From Prochilodus magdalenae (lineage: Eukaryota; Chordata; Actinopteri; Characiformes; Prochilodontidae), in the NCBI GenBank assembly GCA_024036415.1, contig JAMWET010005495.1, positions 1 through 64,000 on the forward strand: a stretch of 64,000 nt of DNA, given 5' to 3'. Position numbers and translations under genes: made by a program. This document shows, piece by piece, positions 24,026 to 36,559 of this stretch (positions within the stretch are counted from its first letter, which is position 1; every line of letters starts with the position of its first letter). The notes below the pieces were generated by a model. The model made no database searches. It saw nothing but the letters and a program-made list of their open reading frames with translations, and had not been told where the DNA came from.

Positions 24026-24799
24026 TATATACACATACGTACATATACATACATACACACACACATATGCACATACACATAAAATTAATGCTAAGTTAAA
24101 GAAATGTTACTTAAATGTGTACACTGAGCTCGACTGGCTAATAGAAGCTGGAATTGGGTTCCATAGATTAGAAGGAGTTCCTGTATCCTGGTGAGTTTCC
24201 TGTATTTACAATACAATACAAACAGAGTAAACAGTGAACAGGTGTGTGTGATCAGTACTCAGGAGACGAGGAACGGGAGAATAGGATGCGATTGGGTACT
24301 GAACTCTGGGAGATGGAGTTTTCTAGTTTTACACCAGTTTTCTAATGCACGTAATCTCCTATGTCGTGATGCAGCGCAAGTCAATAGCACCTAGCTCTTG
24401 CAAACTTGAAAGTGCTCTCCACCCCCTGATGCCCATTTTCATCATGCAAGGTATGAACCTTTCCCTGCAAAACCTGTGGTAAAACTAGCTGGCCATGCAG
24501 CGTGCCAAGAAATTGATAGTAAAGCGCACTCTCACATCACATCCTTTTTTAGCTTATCCCATTGTCTCACTAGCTCCAAAGTCCTTCCATCCTCCATAGT
24601 TCCCTCAGCCCCACTGGGCTTTACCCCTCATGACAAAAATCTCCCAAAAGATAAAATTACTGTGTCTGCATTTTGTTGGGCTTTTTGTTGAGCATACTAG
24701 AATATGCAGGGAAAGTACACACAGTTCCCTGTTCATGAACAAAAGCTGGTGCCCTTGGCCACATTTCCCTTTCCCACGTTACTTCCAACATCTTCACAT

Positions 24800-26880
24800 A
24801 TATTCATGCCTGCCAAGAAAGTGTGTCAGCATTACCATTCTGACTACCTGGCCTATACTGAATATTGAAATTTTGAACCAAGCCAATTCTGAACCCCACC
24901 TCTGTTCAGCCACCCAAAGCCCAGCAGTCTTTAAAAAAATCAATGGATTATCATCAGTAAATACCACAAACTTATTGCTAAGTAAATATTATTAGAACTT
25001 ACCTGTAACAGCCCACTTCAGGGCTAAAAGTTCCATCTTATGGCACTGTAATTTTCCATATTCTGCTCAGAAGGTCTCAGTTGCTGACTAGCATAGGCTA
25101 TCCTTCCCTGTCCCCCATCCTGAGACTGCACCCAGACCCTGATGACTTGCATCAATTTCCACAAAAAAAGGCTTTGAAAAATCTGCATAGGCCAGAACTA
25201 GTGCTGGTGTTGGTACTGGTGCTGGTGGAGTCTGGAATGCATCTTCACACTTTTCATTCCAGAACTGTGGAAGTAAAAGAACAGAATTCTGACACCTTTT
25301 CCTATAGGAGAGAATGCAAGAGAGTGTGTAAAAAATGTTTCACAAAACGTCTGTAATAACCAGGAAAACCAAGGAAAGACCTCATCTCTGAATTATTTTT
25401 TGGGCGTGGCCATTCTGCCACCACCCAAACCTTTTCTGGATCTGTAGATACACCCTTCAATGAAAATTAACCTTTGCTCCACTTCACTTTAAGGCCACAC
25501 TCCCAGAACCAAGACAACACCAGTTGAAGTTTGAGCAGATGCTGTTCAAAATATGTAGAGAACACTACATCATCCAAATAAAGTAACAGTGACTGAAAAT
25601 GTTGGTCTCCAAAAAATCCTCTCCATTAGACGCTGAAAAGCTGCAGGTGTGTTGCTCAACCCAAAAGGCATTCTGTCAAACTGATAAAGGCCAAAAGATG
25701 TACAAAAAGCTGTTTTATGTCTCTTTCTTTTTTATTTTTTTTCCTGCAACCACCACTCGATTATAACCACTAGCATCTCCTGAAAGGTTTGACCTCCCCA
25801 GCAACAACTTCTCATTGAACGGTTTGAAAATTGAACATTGAAAGGTGTGATTTGTGTAAGTGGATGCAAAGTTCTATCACAAGCACAAGCATTAACAACT
25901 GGCACCATTAATTGCCCCCCTTCAACCCATAGATAAGCAGAGGCTACAAAAAGGTTAGCAGACAATGCCCCTTGATCTCATCCCAAACCTTCCAGTAAAG
26001 CAGCATAACCCCTAGTCAATGTACTCTGAAAACCAGTTGCTGGGACCAGGCACATAGACCCTGCAAGTACCACAATGGCAGATGCAGCCAGTACTTTAAC
26101 AAAGCCCTCTGACAACACAGAACCTTGTTTTAATAATTGATTAATCTGACCGGCAACAATTCACTGCACTCCTTTACTAAATTCATGTCAACCAGGCCAG
26201 GGACAGATTCTCTTTTCAATCTAATTACAGGACCTACAGTATCTTTTACAACCAGTATCCTACACTGGGGGATTGCTTCACTCCCCCATTACAATAATGT
26301 AATACTGGTAAACCCTCCTCTTCTTTCTATTTCCTATCAAAAAATCCCTATAAAAATATTAAATTAGGATTCCTCCTAACCTCAGCTGAGCTCAGCCTAA
26401 TTTCTGGTTTTGCCTCCCTTTCTCGGTGGTCATAAAGAAAGGCTGTCTGCTCCCTCCCCATGTAACATCTGAAATTAAATGAACTTTGCAACTTATCCAC
26501 CCATTCATGAAATGGCATAGTACCAGGCTGACCAGAAAATCACATTCTTTTTATCCTTAGGCATTTACATCACTTCAACTGAAGAATCCAAATTACTGTG
26601 GGGAGCAGATGCAGTAGGTGAGGATGGACATGTACTTTGGGGGCTCTTGTTTTTGGTGATTGTGTTTCTGCACGCCGCCATATTTGTACCTCCTCCCAAG
26701 GTGGCAAACTACCGTACTTAACACAGCGGCACAGCTCCCGTAATTACCATACGTAGGGCGCCCATTACACATGTACCATACACATCCCTTCCTTTACTAT
26801 GCCAGTCCTAAATCTTCACATCCTTACCACTCTTTACCAAATCATACATCCCATAATATCAGGAATCACACAGTCCTGTT
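24800..26880 (-). mobile_element. Ty3/gypsy pol relic (reverse transcriptase and RNase H)
   Basis: Minus-strand reading gives [20 protein letters not shown] (about 25620-25680), YLDDVVF at 25564-25582 (the catalytic YxDD), a thumb-like STDPEKVWVVAEWPRP near 25410, and RNase H-region pieces QDGGQGRIAYASQQLRPSE and FTDDNPL down to ~24800. Multiple frameshifts and stops break it. The 5' half of RT, the protease and gag are not recognisable upstream, although the sequence to about 26880 may belong to the same element. A GGGCGCCC core at about 26758 resembles a gypsy primer-binding region. No LTR pair could be confirmed by eye. Confidence 0.8.
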
Positions 26881-26968
26881 CAGTTTGTTTGGAAGTTATT
26901 GTTCTGATTACAATGGTTTTGCTCAGTACCATGGTTCCCTGATTTGACTCCTCCCCTTTATCTCCCAG

Positions 26969-27107
26969 TGCGTGTAAAAGGTTGAACTTGGTTCTGTGTG
27001 GCAGACTGATATCCCCTCCATATTAGATCTCATACTGGCTCAAAGATAGTGCAGTCCAGAGTCCAGCTCAGTGTGTGTGAGGAGGGAGGGTGAAGTATGT
27101 GGACGTC
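26969..27107 (+). pseudogene. Fragment of a GIMAP domain-D exon
   Basis: Directly after an acceptor (TCTCCCAG), 139 bp align with the first ~150 bp of the exon at 13191: AGGTTGAACTTGGTTCTGTG, TCCATATTAGATCTCATACT, GTGTGTGTGAGGAGGGAGGG and GTATGTGGACGTC. A deletion removes part of the P-loop region, and stops (TAA in TGTAAAAGG) break the frame. Similarity ends sharply at 27107, where unrelated sequence begins. It is a duplicated and interrupted copy of domain D, so the GIMAP region once extended at least this far or the exon was moved. Confidence 0.85.
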
Positions 27108-28425
27108 CCGAGCTCAATTTGTGCATGTGTGCTGGCGGGAAAATTTAAACCGAAGGGAAAGCAGAAGAGCGCGTGTATCTGAATCAACTGGTAGGTTGTT
27201 GGTTTCACTCCTTGTATCTGCTGGCTACAGGCCGTTGGACGCATGGGTTACCTGGTGAGAGTTTTAATTGGTTGTAAACGTTTGGCCTCTCCAGTGTAGG
27301 TTGGCGTGCGTTTGTGGCAGCTGCGGTTTTTATTCAGGGCTTGCCTAATGCAGCATACAGATCTGCCGGGTACATGCTTAATCGAGCTATTTCGGGTACG
27401 GATTAGCCATTCGGTTTGTATTGTTTCTCATATGTGTGGGTTATCGGTGAGTGCATCCTAGCTACTGCCTCATGGTTAATGTTTCTGGGCTACAGATATA
27501 GTGTGGCTACGGAGCAACTATGCTCCCACTACATTGACATCAGCTGCATCGTGTTATTGGGTATGTCCGCCTGATATCACTACTGTCTGCTTAAGTCAAC
27601 CCGCACACACTATCTGGGTTATGAAGGTGAATGTTGTAGCTCATTTTTATTTGTTATTCATTTTAATGTGATGTTTGGTCATTTCCTTCTTTAGAGTGGG
27701 ACTGCAGCCGTGGTGTTTGCAGGCCACTGTTCTCCTCCCTTTTTAAAATACTTTTAGTTTTGTTTTAATGTGATTTTCTGTGGATGATTTTATGAATAGA
27801 CTGTTTTAATTGGTTTACTGCTGAGACACCTCTGATATTCTTTAATAGACTGTGTTGGGATTTTGGTGTCTGTCAGTACTGTTTTTATTAGCCAGATATT
27901 GTAATAGCATACCACAGGGCACTATTTTTAGATATACGGAACTGATATTTTCTTACTGTTTTCCTTGTTTTGTGGTCAAGGAGTGGGCCACCCTGGTGTC
28001 CTGGTTTGCCTTTGTTACAGTGTCCTAGTTGGTTGTGTAGTGTTGCTGTGGGTGATTTTTCTACGGTGAGGTCAGTCTTTTGTGTGTTTGGTGGTACTGT
28101 GCGTGTGGTGTTGTCTACTATTGGTGCAGTGTGAGAACTCCATGGGTTTGGACACTTCCTTGACCACACCGTTTTCTCTGACTTGTGTACATATTAACAT
28201 AAATCCCACACAGTAAATAGATTATTTATTAACAATTGTTTATATATTTTTTTATGTACATCTTTGAAATAAAGTGTATCTTCACATGTAACGTCCGTAT
28301 TGGTGCAGTGGTATCATTGGCTGGCTCGTGCACTAATTTATTTGAGGGAGAAGGTGTGCACGGGTGCGAACCCCTGAGTACTGCATAACCGCGCGCCCCG
28401 ATACATTGGGCGCCCCGCCACACAT
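27108..28425 (+). mobile_element. Possible long LTR or unclassified insert
   Basis: This block begins exactly where the GIMAP fragment stops. It has no coding frame I recognise. An AATAAA at 28268 is followed by CACATGTAACG, and near the end GATACA is followed by TTGGGCGCCCCGCC, a layout like an LTR end (CA) followed by a gypsy-type primer-binding site (TGGGCGCCC). From 28300 an A-box-like TGGTGCAGTGG and a B-box-like GGGTGCGAACCCC about 60 bp apart could instead be tRNA-derived. Neither reading is proven, and a partner LTR was not found. Confidence 0.35.
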
Positions 28426-29424
28426 CATCAAAACTATGCCAGATGAGAGGAAAGAATGAAGATATCTGATATTCTGCTTGGTGTGTCCAACATTTGTAGC
28501 ATGTTATTTACAAGAGCTGTGTTAAACTTTCAGACTTTTGCTTTTGAAGCTTTTGATGATGTACTCAGAGAAGCCTACCAATTAAAAACACACAGTTCAG
28601 GGTCATTTTTGTACATTATGTTTGGAGGAGCTTCTTACTCAGCTGCTTTTCCTGGCTGCAAATGAAGAAGGAGAGAAGAAAAGTAGTTCCTATACTACAC
28701 CAAGGCTGTATTGTAGCAGTGTATAGTGAGCATAGTGTATAGTGGATGTATGATGTTCCAATATGATATGAACATCTTTACAACAATCTAGCTTTTCAGA
28801 AACACCATAAACAGTCACTCTCAACATAATGTACAGTATCAGTGCTGGACCTAACTACCACAAGAGCTAAACAGTAATACTGGAGTTGCTAGGTGAAAAT
28901 CCACAAATATTAACAAATATGAAATATTATAATTAAACAGTCATCAGTAATTCATTTAACTCCTCCACCTGCCACTCCCCTCTCTGTACCAGTATTCTCC
29001 TAATAAGATGATACATGATATTTATAATAGTGTAATTCTGGGCTGGGTTAATGATGGATTATGATGGTAAACACTAACACTAGTCTTTTTAAAAACCTCA
29101 GCATTGTTGTGTCCTGGGATGGGTTTATTTTTATTTTATTTATTAGGTGGTGTTATGATGAAGTGGAATGAAATATGCTTTATAGGACAGATATAAGACT
29201 ACCATTAGAATAGACAGTGAGGCTTCAGCCCAAACACACACTCTGGAGTTTCCCATCCTGCACTACCGGATACAAATCCATCCTACTAAATAAAAGAATT
29301 CTTAAATATAAACACCAGGATCAGAAGTATCGGTATTTAGGTATAGATCCACCCATTCCTGGCTGAGAGACTGTTCATAATCGCAATTTTGAACTTTTTT
29401 TCTTTTATACATAATTTTGTGTTA
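28426..29424. other. Non-coding stretch, nothing recognised
   Basis: About 1 kb without a recognisable gene. The 69-residue open frame at 28456 has no domain. Composition is A/T rich without arrays. Confidence 0.5.
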
Positions 29425-29580
29425 TGGTGCTTGAAAGTTTGTGAACCTTTTAGAAATTTCTAGAGTTCTGCATAAAAGTACCCAAAACTTCATCAGATAT
29501 TCCTAAAAGTAGAGTAAGAGATTCCACTTGGACAAAGAAGGCAGTAATATTACACTGGGTCTTTATTAATGAAAGGAATA
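29425..29580 (+). mobile_element. Fragment of a Tc1/mariner-type terminal region
   Basis: The wording TGGTGCTTGAAAGTTTGTGA, then CTGCATAAAAGTACC, CATCAGAT and TCTTTATTAATGAA follows the order of a common fish Tc1-like terminal repeat that I recall from memory. Only one end is present. The stretch after it (29630-29710, CAGCAGCACTGCAGTGTCTA and CACCAACACACC) resembles the core of the palindromic element at 52916-53349, so two repeat fragments are joined here. Confidence 0.5.
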
Positions 29581-29832
29581 ATGATAATAATGAGCCCGGA
29601 TTACATGGTCTAGTCTCCAGGCTCCAAACTCCAGCAGCACTGCAGTGTCTAATCCAGTCACTCCAGCACAACACACACCAACACACCGGCAGGAGCCAGT
29701 CCTGTCTGCTCCTCCCACAACCATGAGAGATAAACTGAGCTGTTTTCGCGCAGGAGGTTCTGCTGGTGCAGTGAGTGGGAGTGCTCCTCCTCGCGCCGAG
29801 CTGGTTCACCTGCTGGACTTGATGCCGTGATC

Positions 29833-29849
29833 AGTTTCACTTTCGGTTT
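29833..29849 (+). promoter_or_regulatory. ISRE-like motif near a candidate first exon
   Basis: AGTTTCACTTTCGGTTT matches the interferon-stimulated response element core AGTTTCNNTTTC exactly. It lies 37 bp before an ATG (29870) whose short frame MKWSRTA runs to a strong GTAAGA donor at 29891, so a first exon of an interferon-inducible transcript is possible. No matching downstream exon was found, and the coding status is speculative. Confidence 0.5.
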
Positions 29850-31085
29850 GAGCTGGACTGACAGGGAACATGAAATGGAGTCGAACAGCGGTAAGAGCAC
29901 ACCTCTGTACCTCCTTTAGTAAAGGGTTACACCGGGGAAGCTGTAACTTCACCAGGTTAAATCCCAGTGTGTGTGTAAGGGTGTGCTGAAATGGGATAGT
30001 AAGCGGCAGCTCTGATTTAAACATGGCACCCACACCTGGAATACCTCAGCAGTGATCCCTGCTGAAACAGCTCATATCACCATGGAAAAAAGAGAAACTA
30101 AGATTCTAGCTAGTTGTTTGGTGAGCTCTGAAGTTTTTCAGTAATAATTGTAGTTTTTCTGTTTTTCCACATTTACATTAAAATCCTGGAAGTATATTTA
30201 TAATAAACCACAGTGCAGGATTCAGTATATAAATTCCTGATGTCCTGGATAGCCGGGACATGTTTCTGTTACGGTTAATATAGTTTCCATTAGTGGTAAA
30301 TACCATATTCACGTTGCCTTCTTTCTTTCCCACTTCCTCTGTTCCACTCTCTCTCTCTCACCTTCTTTATTTCTTCTTTATTAATGATTCTTGTTGTTTT
30401 TCAGGTCACTAAATGATCTTAGGACTAATAATAATAAAACTAATCAATTATTTAGAAATATGTCCAAACCTCAGGATATTAGAATGTTTAAAGCCTCTGT
30501 TAGTCTCTGTCTGGGTTAATTGTTACAAACGGTGAATTAACCCTTTACTGGCTCTCACTTATTTCTTCTTATAGTGTCTGTTTCAGTTTACAGCAGTGGT
30601 CATTCAGTGGTCATTTATGTTCTCTATTGATGAGCCATAAGGAGAAATAAATTAATTAATAAATACACTGATTGTAGTTAAATTTGATAAAGTTTTCATG
30701 GTTTGGGACTAAACAGGAAAGTAGGACGTGTAAATACAGTGAATGGTTTTATGGCCTCTGTGAGTCAGATAATAAAATGGTGTTATGGTGTGACACTGTG
30801 GAGTGTTTTAACACTTTCACGTCTAAATTATTTTAGGCACATATTTTTTTTGTTGATCGTCACATCAGTCATATTCCAGCAGATTATCAGAATGTATCAG
30901 AATGTCTGATACTAACAGATTAGCCTACACACAGTGTAAGAGCATGAAACAGTTCAACACCATCAAAATATGAAACCTTGGTATAATATACATTTTTCAA
31001 ATTTGATTTAAATCTAACATAAATATACATTAAATTTACATGAATTAAATATAACAATTCTGTAGAGTAACATACGTTCTCATCA

Positions 31086-31200
31086 CTAGGGCTGCATCGA
31101 TTACTTGACTTAAGCAACTACTATCGGCTACCAAATTAGTTGGTAACTACTTTAATAGTCAATTAGTTGGTGATGTCATTTCCTCCATTTCCACCTTTAA
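31086..31200 (+). mobile_element. hAT-like terminal fragment
   Basis: CACTAGGGCTGCATCGATTA begins a stretch with repeated TTAGTTGGTAACTA and TTAGTTGGTGATG. It resembles the terminal sequence of hAT elements that is very common in fish (CAGGGCTGCAACGATTAATC type). The partner end is not seen. The rest of 30060-31950 holds only an (AT)n run at 31469-31483 and unassigned sequence. Confidence 0.4.
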
Positions 31201-31949
31201 AGACCTTTGATTGTAGAATTTAGTTGCAGCAGAGAGTAGAGGGACAGCAGAATGCACTGTTTAAATTTAGAATTTAAATTTAGATTTGACAGGAAAAACA
31301 TATTAGTTATTTATCTTTTATATTAGCAGGAAAGAAACTTTTCAGTAAGACATTCCTCTTTAATGTTTTAATTGTTAGTTAGAAAATATACCTAAAGCTA
31401 AATTTAAAAGCTGATAGCTGAGTTATTTGGTAATTGAGTGATTTATTATCTGGAAAAATAGATTTTATATATATATATATAAAATATAAATTATATAAAG
31501 ATTGATTGTTCAAATATCAAAATGAAAACCAAAATTTAGTGCCCACTGATACTAGTACTCACTGTGAACAAAAGAAACTGGAAATAGAGAAACAGGATGT
31601 ACATCATGAAGAAGCAATGACTAAGAGCCTAAAGGACAACATTAGGTTCAATTCCTTGGCAAAGTACGTTGTACATACCAAAACCTACACTCATCATAAA
31701 ATAGCCATCAAGGTTGCAGGTGATCACTAATGTAATGCTAGGCTGTGGTATCCCAGGTGGTTGCTCTGGTATAATCTGAAACATTGATTATTGAAGTATT
31801 TCTGTTCTATTTCTGTTCCATATTCGCTTTTGGATGTTAATTCAAGCTATAAAGATCTGTACATATAGATTTCAGTCTATATAATGCTAAAAGACCACTG
31901 CTTTAAATTATTGGCAAATAACAGAATTTGATGAGTTCTCCCCTTCAGT

Positions 31950-34900
31950 TTTTCCTCTCCATCTGTTACAAGCGGAGCTGGTTACCGTAAAACTGTCTTC
32001 CTGGGGTTCCTAAGAAAGCAATCCATTATCTGCTTCCAATATGTGGAAGCAAGTTCCAGCTTTTATTAGGCAGTCAAGCTCAGCTCTCCCTTTTAATGAA
32101 CAAGTGAAAACACAACCTGGGATTTGATTAAAACTCTACACGATGACTGTTGTACATGAAAATCCCAGGAGATCTAGTTACCGCACTTCTCAAATCTAAA
32201 CGTTGAACCACTTGCTTTCAGATAAGCTATGAAGCGGCATCCTCGATTCTTAGGGGACTGTGTACTGATCAGGAATGGTTCGTTGATTCAAAGGTGCGGT
32301 AGTCCACGCACATTCTGAACCTTCCTCCTGACTTCTTGCGAACGACTTACGATTGGAGACGCATAGGGACTTCTTGAATCGGAAATGATGCCATTTCTTT
32401 CAGTTTCCTGCAGATGTTTTTCCGCACATCCTCTATGTCAGCTGGAGCTAGGCGACGAGATCTTTCTCTGAAGGCTTTGGATCAGTCAATCGAAATCTCA
32501 TGCTTGGTACTCTTAGAACAGCCTACATCCCACTCGTGGCAAGAAAACACTTCCATTCTCTCCAGCATTTTCTGACAGAGACGTTGCTTTGCCTCTTCTG
32601 CATTGGGGAGTCCCCCGAAATCAAAGGAACTGGGAGATAATGTAGAGGTGGTTTCAGAAGGTAGGAGCTTTTTAGGCTGGGGAACCATTGTGACAGGAAA
32701 AATATTGGCAGAGGTGGTTCCTCTTCTCAGAACAACAGGCTTACTGGAAAACATTTCTCACAGTGACAACTACACGCTTCTGTGACAGAACTGATGCAGA
32801 GTCCGGACTTCAGGTCTTTTTACTTGAACTTCTGCTGAATTGTTCACCGCTTCAGCCTGATCTACTAGCAGGAAGGGAGTTTGGTCAGTTCCACCAGTTA
32901 AACTTGGCACACCAGCCACTCGAAGAACTTGGCTTGGCTGCTAAAGTGACTGGATTAATATTGAACAAACCAAACGGTTGCCTTTTGGTCCTGATTCTTC
33001 TGAAGAGAACAACAGTGTCTTTTAAGGACTCATAAGCTTTCTTGATAATGGGGGGTGTATGGTCAGAGTATTCAAAAACTGTTCTCCACCTCTGAGTTTC
33101 TCTACATGAATCAAAAGCTTCTTTACTCTCTGAGTGTTAGTTTCCCACTAATAGAGCTACAGGGGAGTTTGAGACGGGATCAGGGCACACTAATGCTAGG
33201 TGTCTATTGTTTTCCTGCACCCCTGCAATTCCTCCAGTGAGACTCATGTCTGGACTGATAGGTTACCCATCATAAGGATACTTGTGAGAACTAAGCCCCC
33301 CATATTTCCACAATCTTCTACTTGGTTTCTATTTGCAAATGTGTCAAATGAGCATCATAAAAGCTTCTGTACAAAAATGGTGACCTGTGAACCACTATCT
33401 AAAAGGGCTCTGGCCATAGATTCCCTCTATCTGAACCGGTACCTCCAAGGTGGACCCCACTAACCCTTAGGAATTTTCGTGGTCTTCTACAGATGAAGGT
33501 GAGCATTGGGTGGAACGTGCATTACTGGAACCCTGTGTTCGCTCCTTCACAGGGCTCCGTGAAGTTTCCCTGCATCCGGTCAAGTCAGTTTTTTTCGTTT
33601 CAACCCTTCTCAAATCTTCAGCCCCTTTACATTCTCTTTGGTGTGTCCGTCCTCTTCCACACCGATAGCAGAAAAATCCCTGTCATCTTGGGCTTGGGAC
33701 TTTGTCGTTTTCTGATGAGGCTTTCCTCTCGCACCTTTGGGTGAACTGACTGACTCAGTTTCTTTGGCTGATCCACTTGGTTGTGGACCCTCACAGTGGC
33801 CACATGTAGTAGGTTTAGCGGACCTGCCCTGACAGCTCTTTAACTTCTCTCCTTAGAAACCGTCCAGATTCAGAGGTTTTGGAAGACTGTGATTACAGTA
33901 GTGGTGGCAATTCCAGCTTTAAACAGCTTCTCTTGACTGGATCCACTCTTCTCCTCCCTAACCTCTCTCTTAATAGCTGTGAAAAAACTAGGAGGTTCTC
34001 GTAGAGCATGGGTAAGCCGGAAGCCTGAGAGCTAAACCATATCGCCAGTCTGAGCGCCCTTCACTAGCTGATCATACGTACTTTATCTAAGTCTGCAGGC
34101 TCAATTCCTCCCTTAGACAGCGCTTTTGTGAAGAAGTTTATCCAGCCGGTACAAAATGCGGAGAGCTTTTCCCCTTTCTCCTGGTAGGTGTACCTAAACT
34201 TGGCCATTAAATCTGTGCCACTTTCTGTAGTGCATAAGCGGTGTCAAGAGCAAGCCAAATAGTCCTGTAAACAGTAGCAGATGGGTTTTGCTAACTTTAA
34301 GAAATCTAATATATCAGCAGCTGGCCCCCTTAAGCTTTCTGCTATGCGCTGTTTCCTTTGCCGCCTCATTACAACTGCCATTCACTGACCATGTTGAGTA
34401 GCTTGCTCCACCCAGCCTTCAATACTCCTCCTCACCTGGAAGAACAGGTCTAACTCCTGAAGAATAACCTTAATTTTTCTGTAGCTGGGCCCATCAGGGG
34501 GACCACTTGACCACACTTGTCTATCAGTTTGCCTATAGCACTCACTAGGTCTGCACTAAGTTCAGCTTTAGGGACTGGATAAGCTTGAGCAAAAAGCCAT
34601 TACGTCATCCATAGATTTTTCCCTCCCTGCTTTAACAGTGTACACAGCTTTGAATGGAATGCCTCATCCCTAGAGCTGGAATCAGCAGCTTCTAAACTGC
34701 TCACTAAATGCACAGGCCAGGGTCTCTATCTCACCGTCAATGCCCAACTTCAGAGGGCAAGGGTAAATTGCTCCTAACATGGTGCTGGTCTCGACCTAGA
34801 AACAAAATGCCCGTTTTCCTGAAGAATCCACACGCCGACCCCTTATCCTAGTACGCCCTAAAAGACCTTGACTTGTTCCAAGCAGCTCCCCCAAGATAAC

Positions 34901-35130
34901 CTCATCTGCTGTCTCTCTCTGGGAACCTTACCCAGTACAATGGCATAAGACAAATCAACGTTCTCTTGTCTACTCTCCACTTCAACAGCTTGTCTAAGTT
35001 CCATATTATCAGTGCCTTAGCATCAATATGACATAAATCAAAAGGAAAGAAAGACAGAAAAAATATATATAATATTAAACTAAAGATGGATGGTGGAAAA
35101 AGAATCCGCAGCCGGTGCCTCCAAAAAATG
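31950..35130 (-). mobile_element. Ty3/gypsy relic with gag, zinc knuckle, protease and RT
   Basis: In minus-strand order: Gag capsid piece TYQEKGEKLSAFC, then KALSKGGIEPADLDKVRM (34080-34190); a zinc-knuckle-like FCYRCGRGRTHQREC (33629-33671); an aspartic-protease motif ALLDSGSQVTIF (33375-33408); and RT motifs APADIEDVRKHLQEL, then RFRMCVDYRT (32290-32470). The order gag-NC-PR-RT is that of gypsy elements. Frames are broken between and within the parts, and after YRT the RT ends in scrambled sequence near 32000, so the YxDD box, RNase H and integrase are missing. The knuckle has its His one place out of register. Near 35118-35135 (minus) TGTTACA is followed by TTTTTTGGAGGCACCGG, a candidate LTR end and primer-binding site. 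Confidence 0.83.
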
Positions 35131-36270
35131 TAACAACCTCCCTAAAGGCGCCCAGTAAAATTTAGGGGCGTACATCTCAGTAACCAGTTAACTCTTGGTT
35201 TACATGCACTAATAAAGAAGAGTAAATAGCGCGGTGCCTCCATAAACATTTAAATACATTAGAAAACAAAATTAAATAGAACAAGCCACCACACACGTAT
35301 TCCAATGAAAAATTAAAAGTTAGCTTGATTTTATTTTAGCCTGACAATTGAGTTTAACCCCCAATTATTGAAAGAAAATAAAAATAAATAAAACACAATG
35401 CAATAGATCTCAGTGTTCAAATCAGTTTAAACAGATTCACAACAGCAACAAGTGAAAACTCTCAGAGCATTCACAGTTGAATCAAGCGCTTGTAACGATT
35501 GGGGCCCATTGCGGTGGTGCACTTATCAAAAACCCAGAGATGGAAAGTGATTCGGAGAGTCAGAAGATTCAGCTGAACCGATTACTACCACGGATCTCCA
35601 GGAGCACATGGAGAAAGAGTCCTCGGTAACCAGGGCAACAACGCCAAACGAGCGCAAATCCTCACCGTTGCGATTCACCGAAGAATTCACCTCGTCTTGG
35701 TCCGTTCAGCTGGATGCAAGAGGCAGTTCCACACGAACACGAAGCCCGGAGTGCAGCGAAGTCCCGGCGATGCACGAAGCCTGGCAGAGTCCATTAAACC
35801 CTGGGCTCGACTCGGTCCCCGCTGTCTCCTGCTCTTCCCGATACGCGAAAACTCCCATCGCAGGTGGCTGGACTGCCACACAAGCTCTGTTCAGCGAACG
35901 GCACGAACTGATACAGATTTTTGTTTCAGCCACTAAGCACATACAGCCTGTAAACTTAGCTGCGAACTACGAAAGAAAAGTCACAGGAAAACTCCAGAGA
36001 AAAACGAGTAGCGGTCAGCAAAAACTTCTCTGTCCTCTCTCTCTCTCTCTCTCCCTCTCTCTCTCTCCCCCTCTCTCTCTGCACACCCACACCTGGTCGG
36101 AGCCGCCCTCTCCTAGGTCCGCCCCTCCCAAGCAGCTGACTTGGCCAGGCGACACGACAGTCATGGCACAAGTCCACCTAATTGGTCCAGCGGAACAGGA
36201 AACTGCTGGAAAATTGGCGCGCAAAAAGAAAAGGACTCTGGGAAATGGAGTCCTGTAATACTGAACACAG
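35131..36270 (-). mobile_element. Possible 5' LTR/leader of the gypsy relic, with a CT run
   Basis: The block upstream (minus strand) of the candidate primer-binding site contains a (CT)n run at 36030-36080 and no recognised protein. The open frames that cover 35608-36258 on both strands look accidental. It could be the element's LTR plus unrelated sequence. I found no matching LTR near 31.9 kb, so this stays tentative. Confidence 0.3.
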
Positions 36271-36559
36271 ACACAACGGAAATACATAACAATATAAACA
36301 CATATAAATATGCAGGGGATTTTTAAAAGCCCTACATATTGTAATATATTTATCACTATATAAATATATGCAAAATATATGTACTCGTTTCCCATATATG
36401 ACATTATATTATTTAATATATTGCACTATATTTTCCAATACATTGCCATATATTATCGTTTCATAAGGGTACCTGTGTGTGGAGGCACCGTGGTCAGCAC
36501 CAAGATGAACGGTTTGTTGTCACACGTCCAGAAGACCTGGTGTCCCTCCACCTCCACCC

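Noticed and set aside
28292..28395. A tRNA gene suggested by A- and B-box-like motifs
   Set aside because: I could not fold a cloverleaf with a clear acceptor stem and anticodon loop; at most tRNA-derived repeat sequence.
35608..36258. 216-residue open frame
   Set aside because: It overlaps sequence upstream of a minus-strand gypsy relic and runs through a CT repeat; no domain is recognisable.
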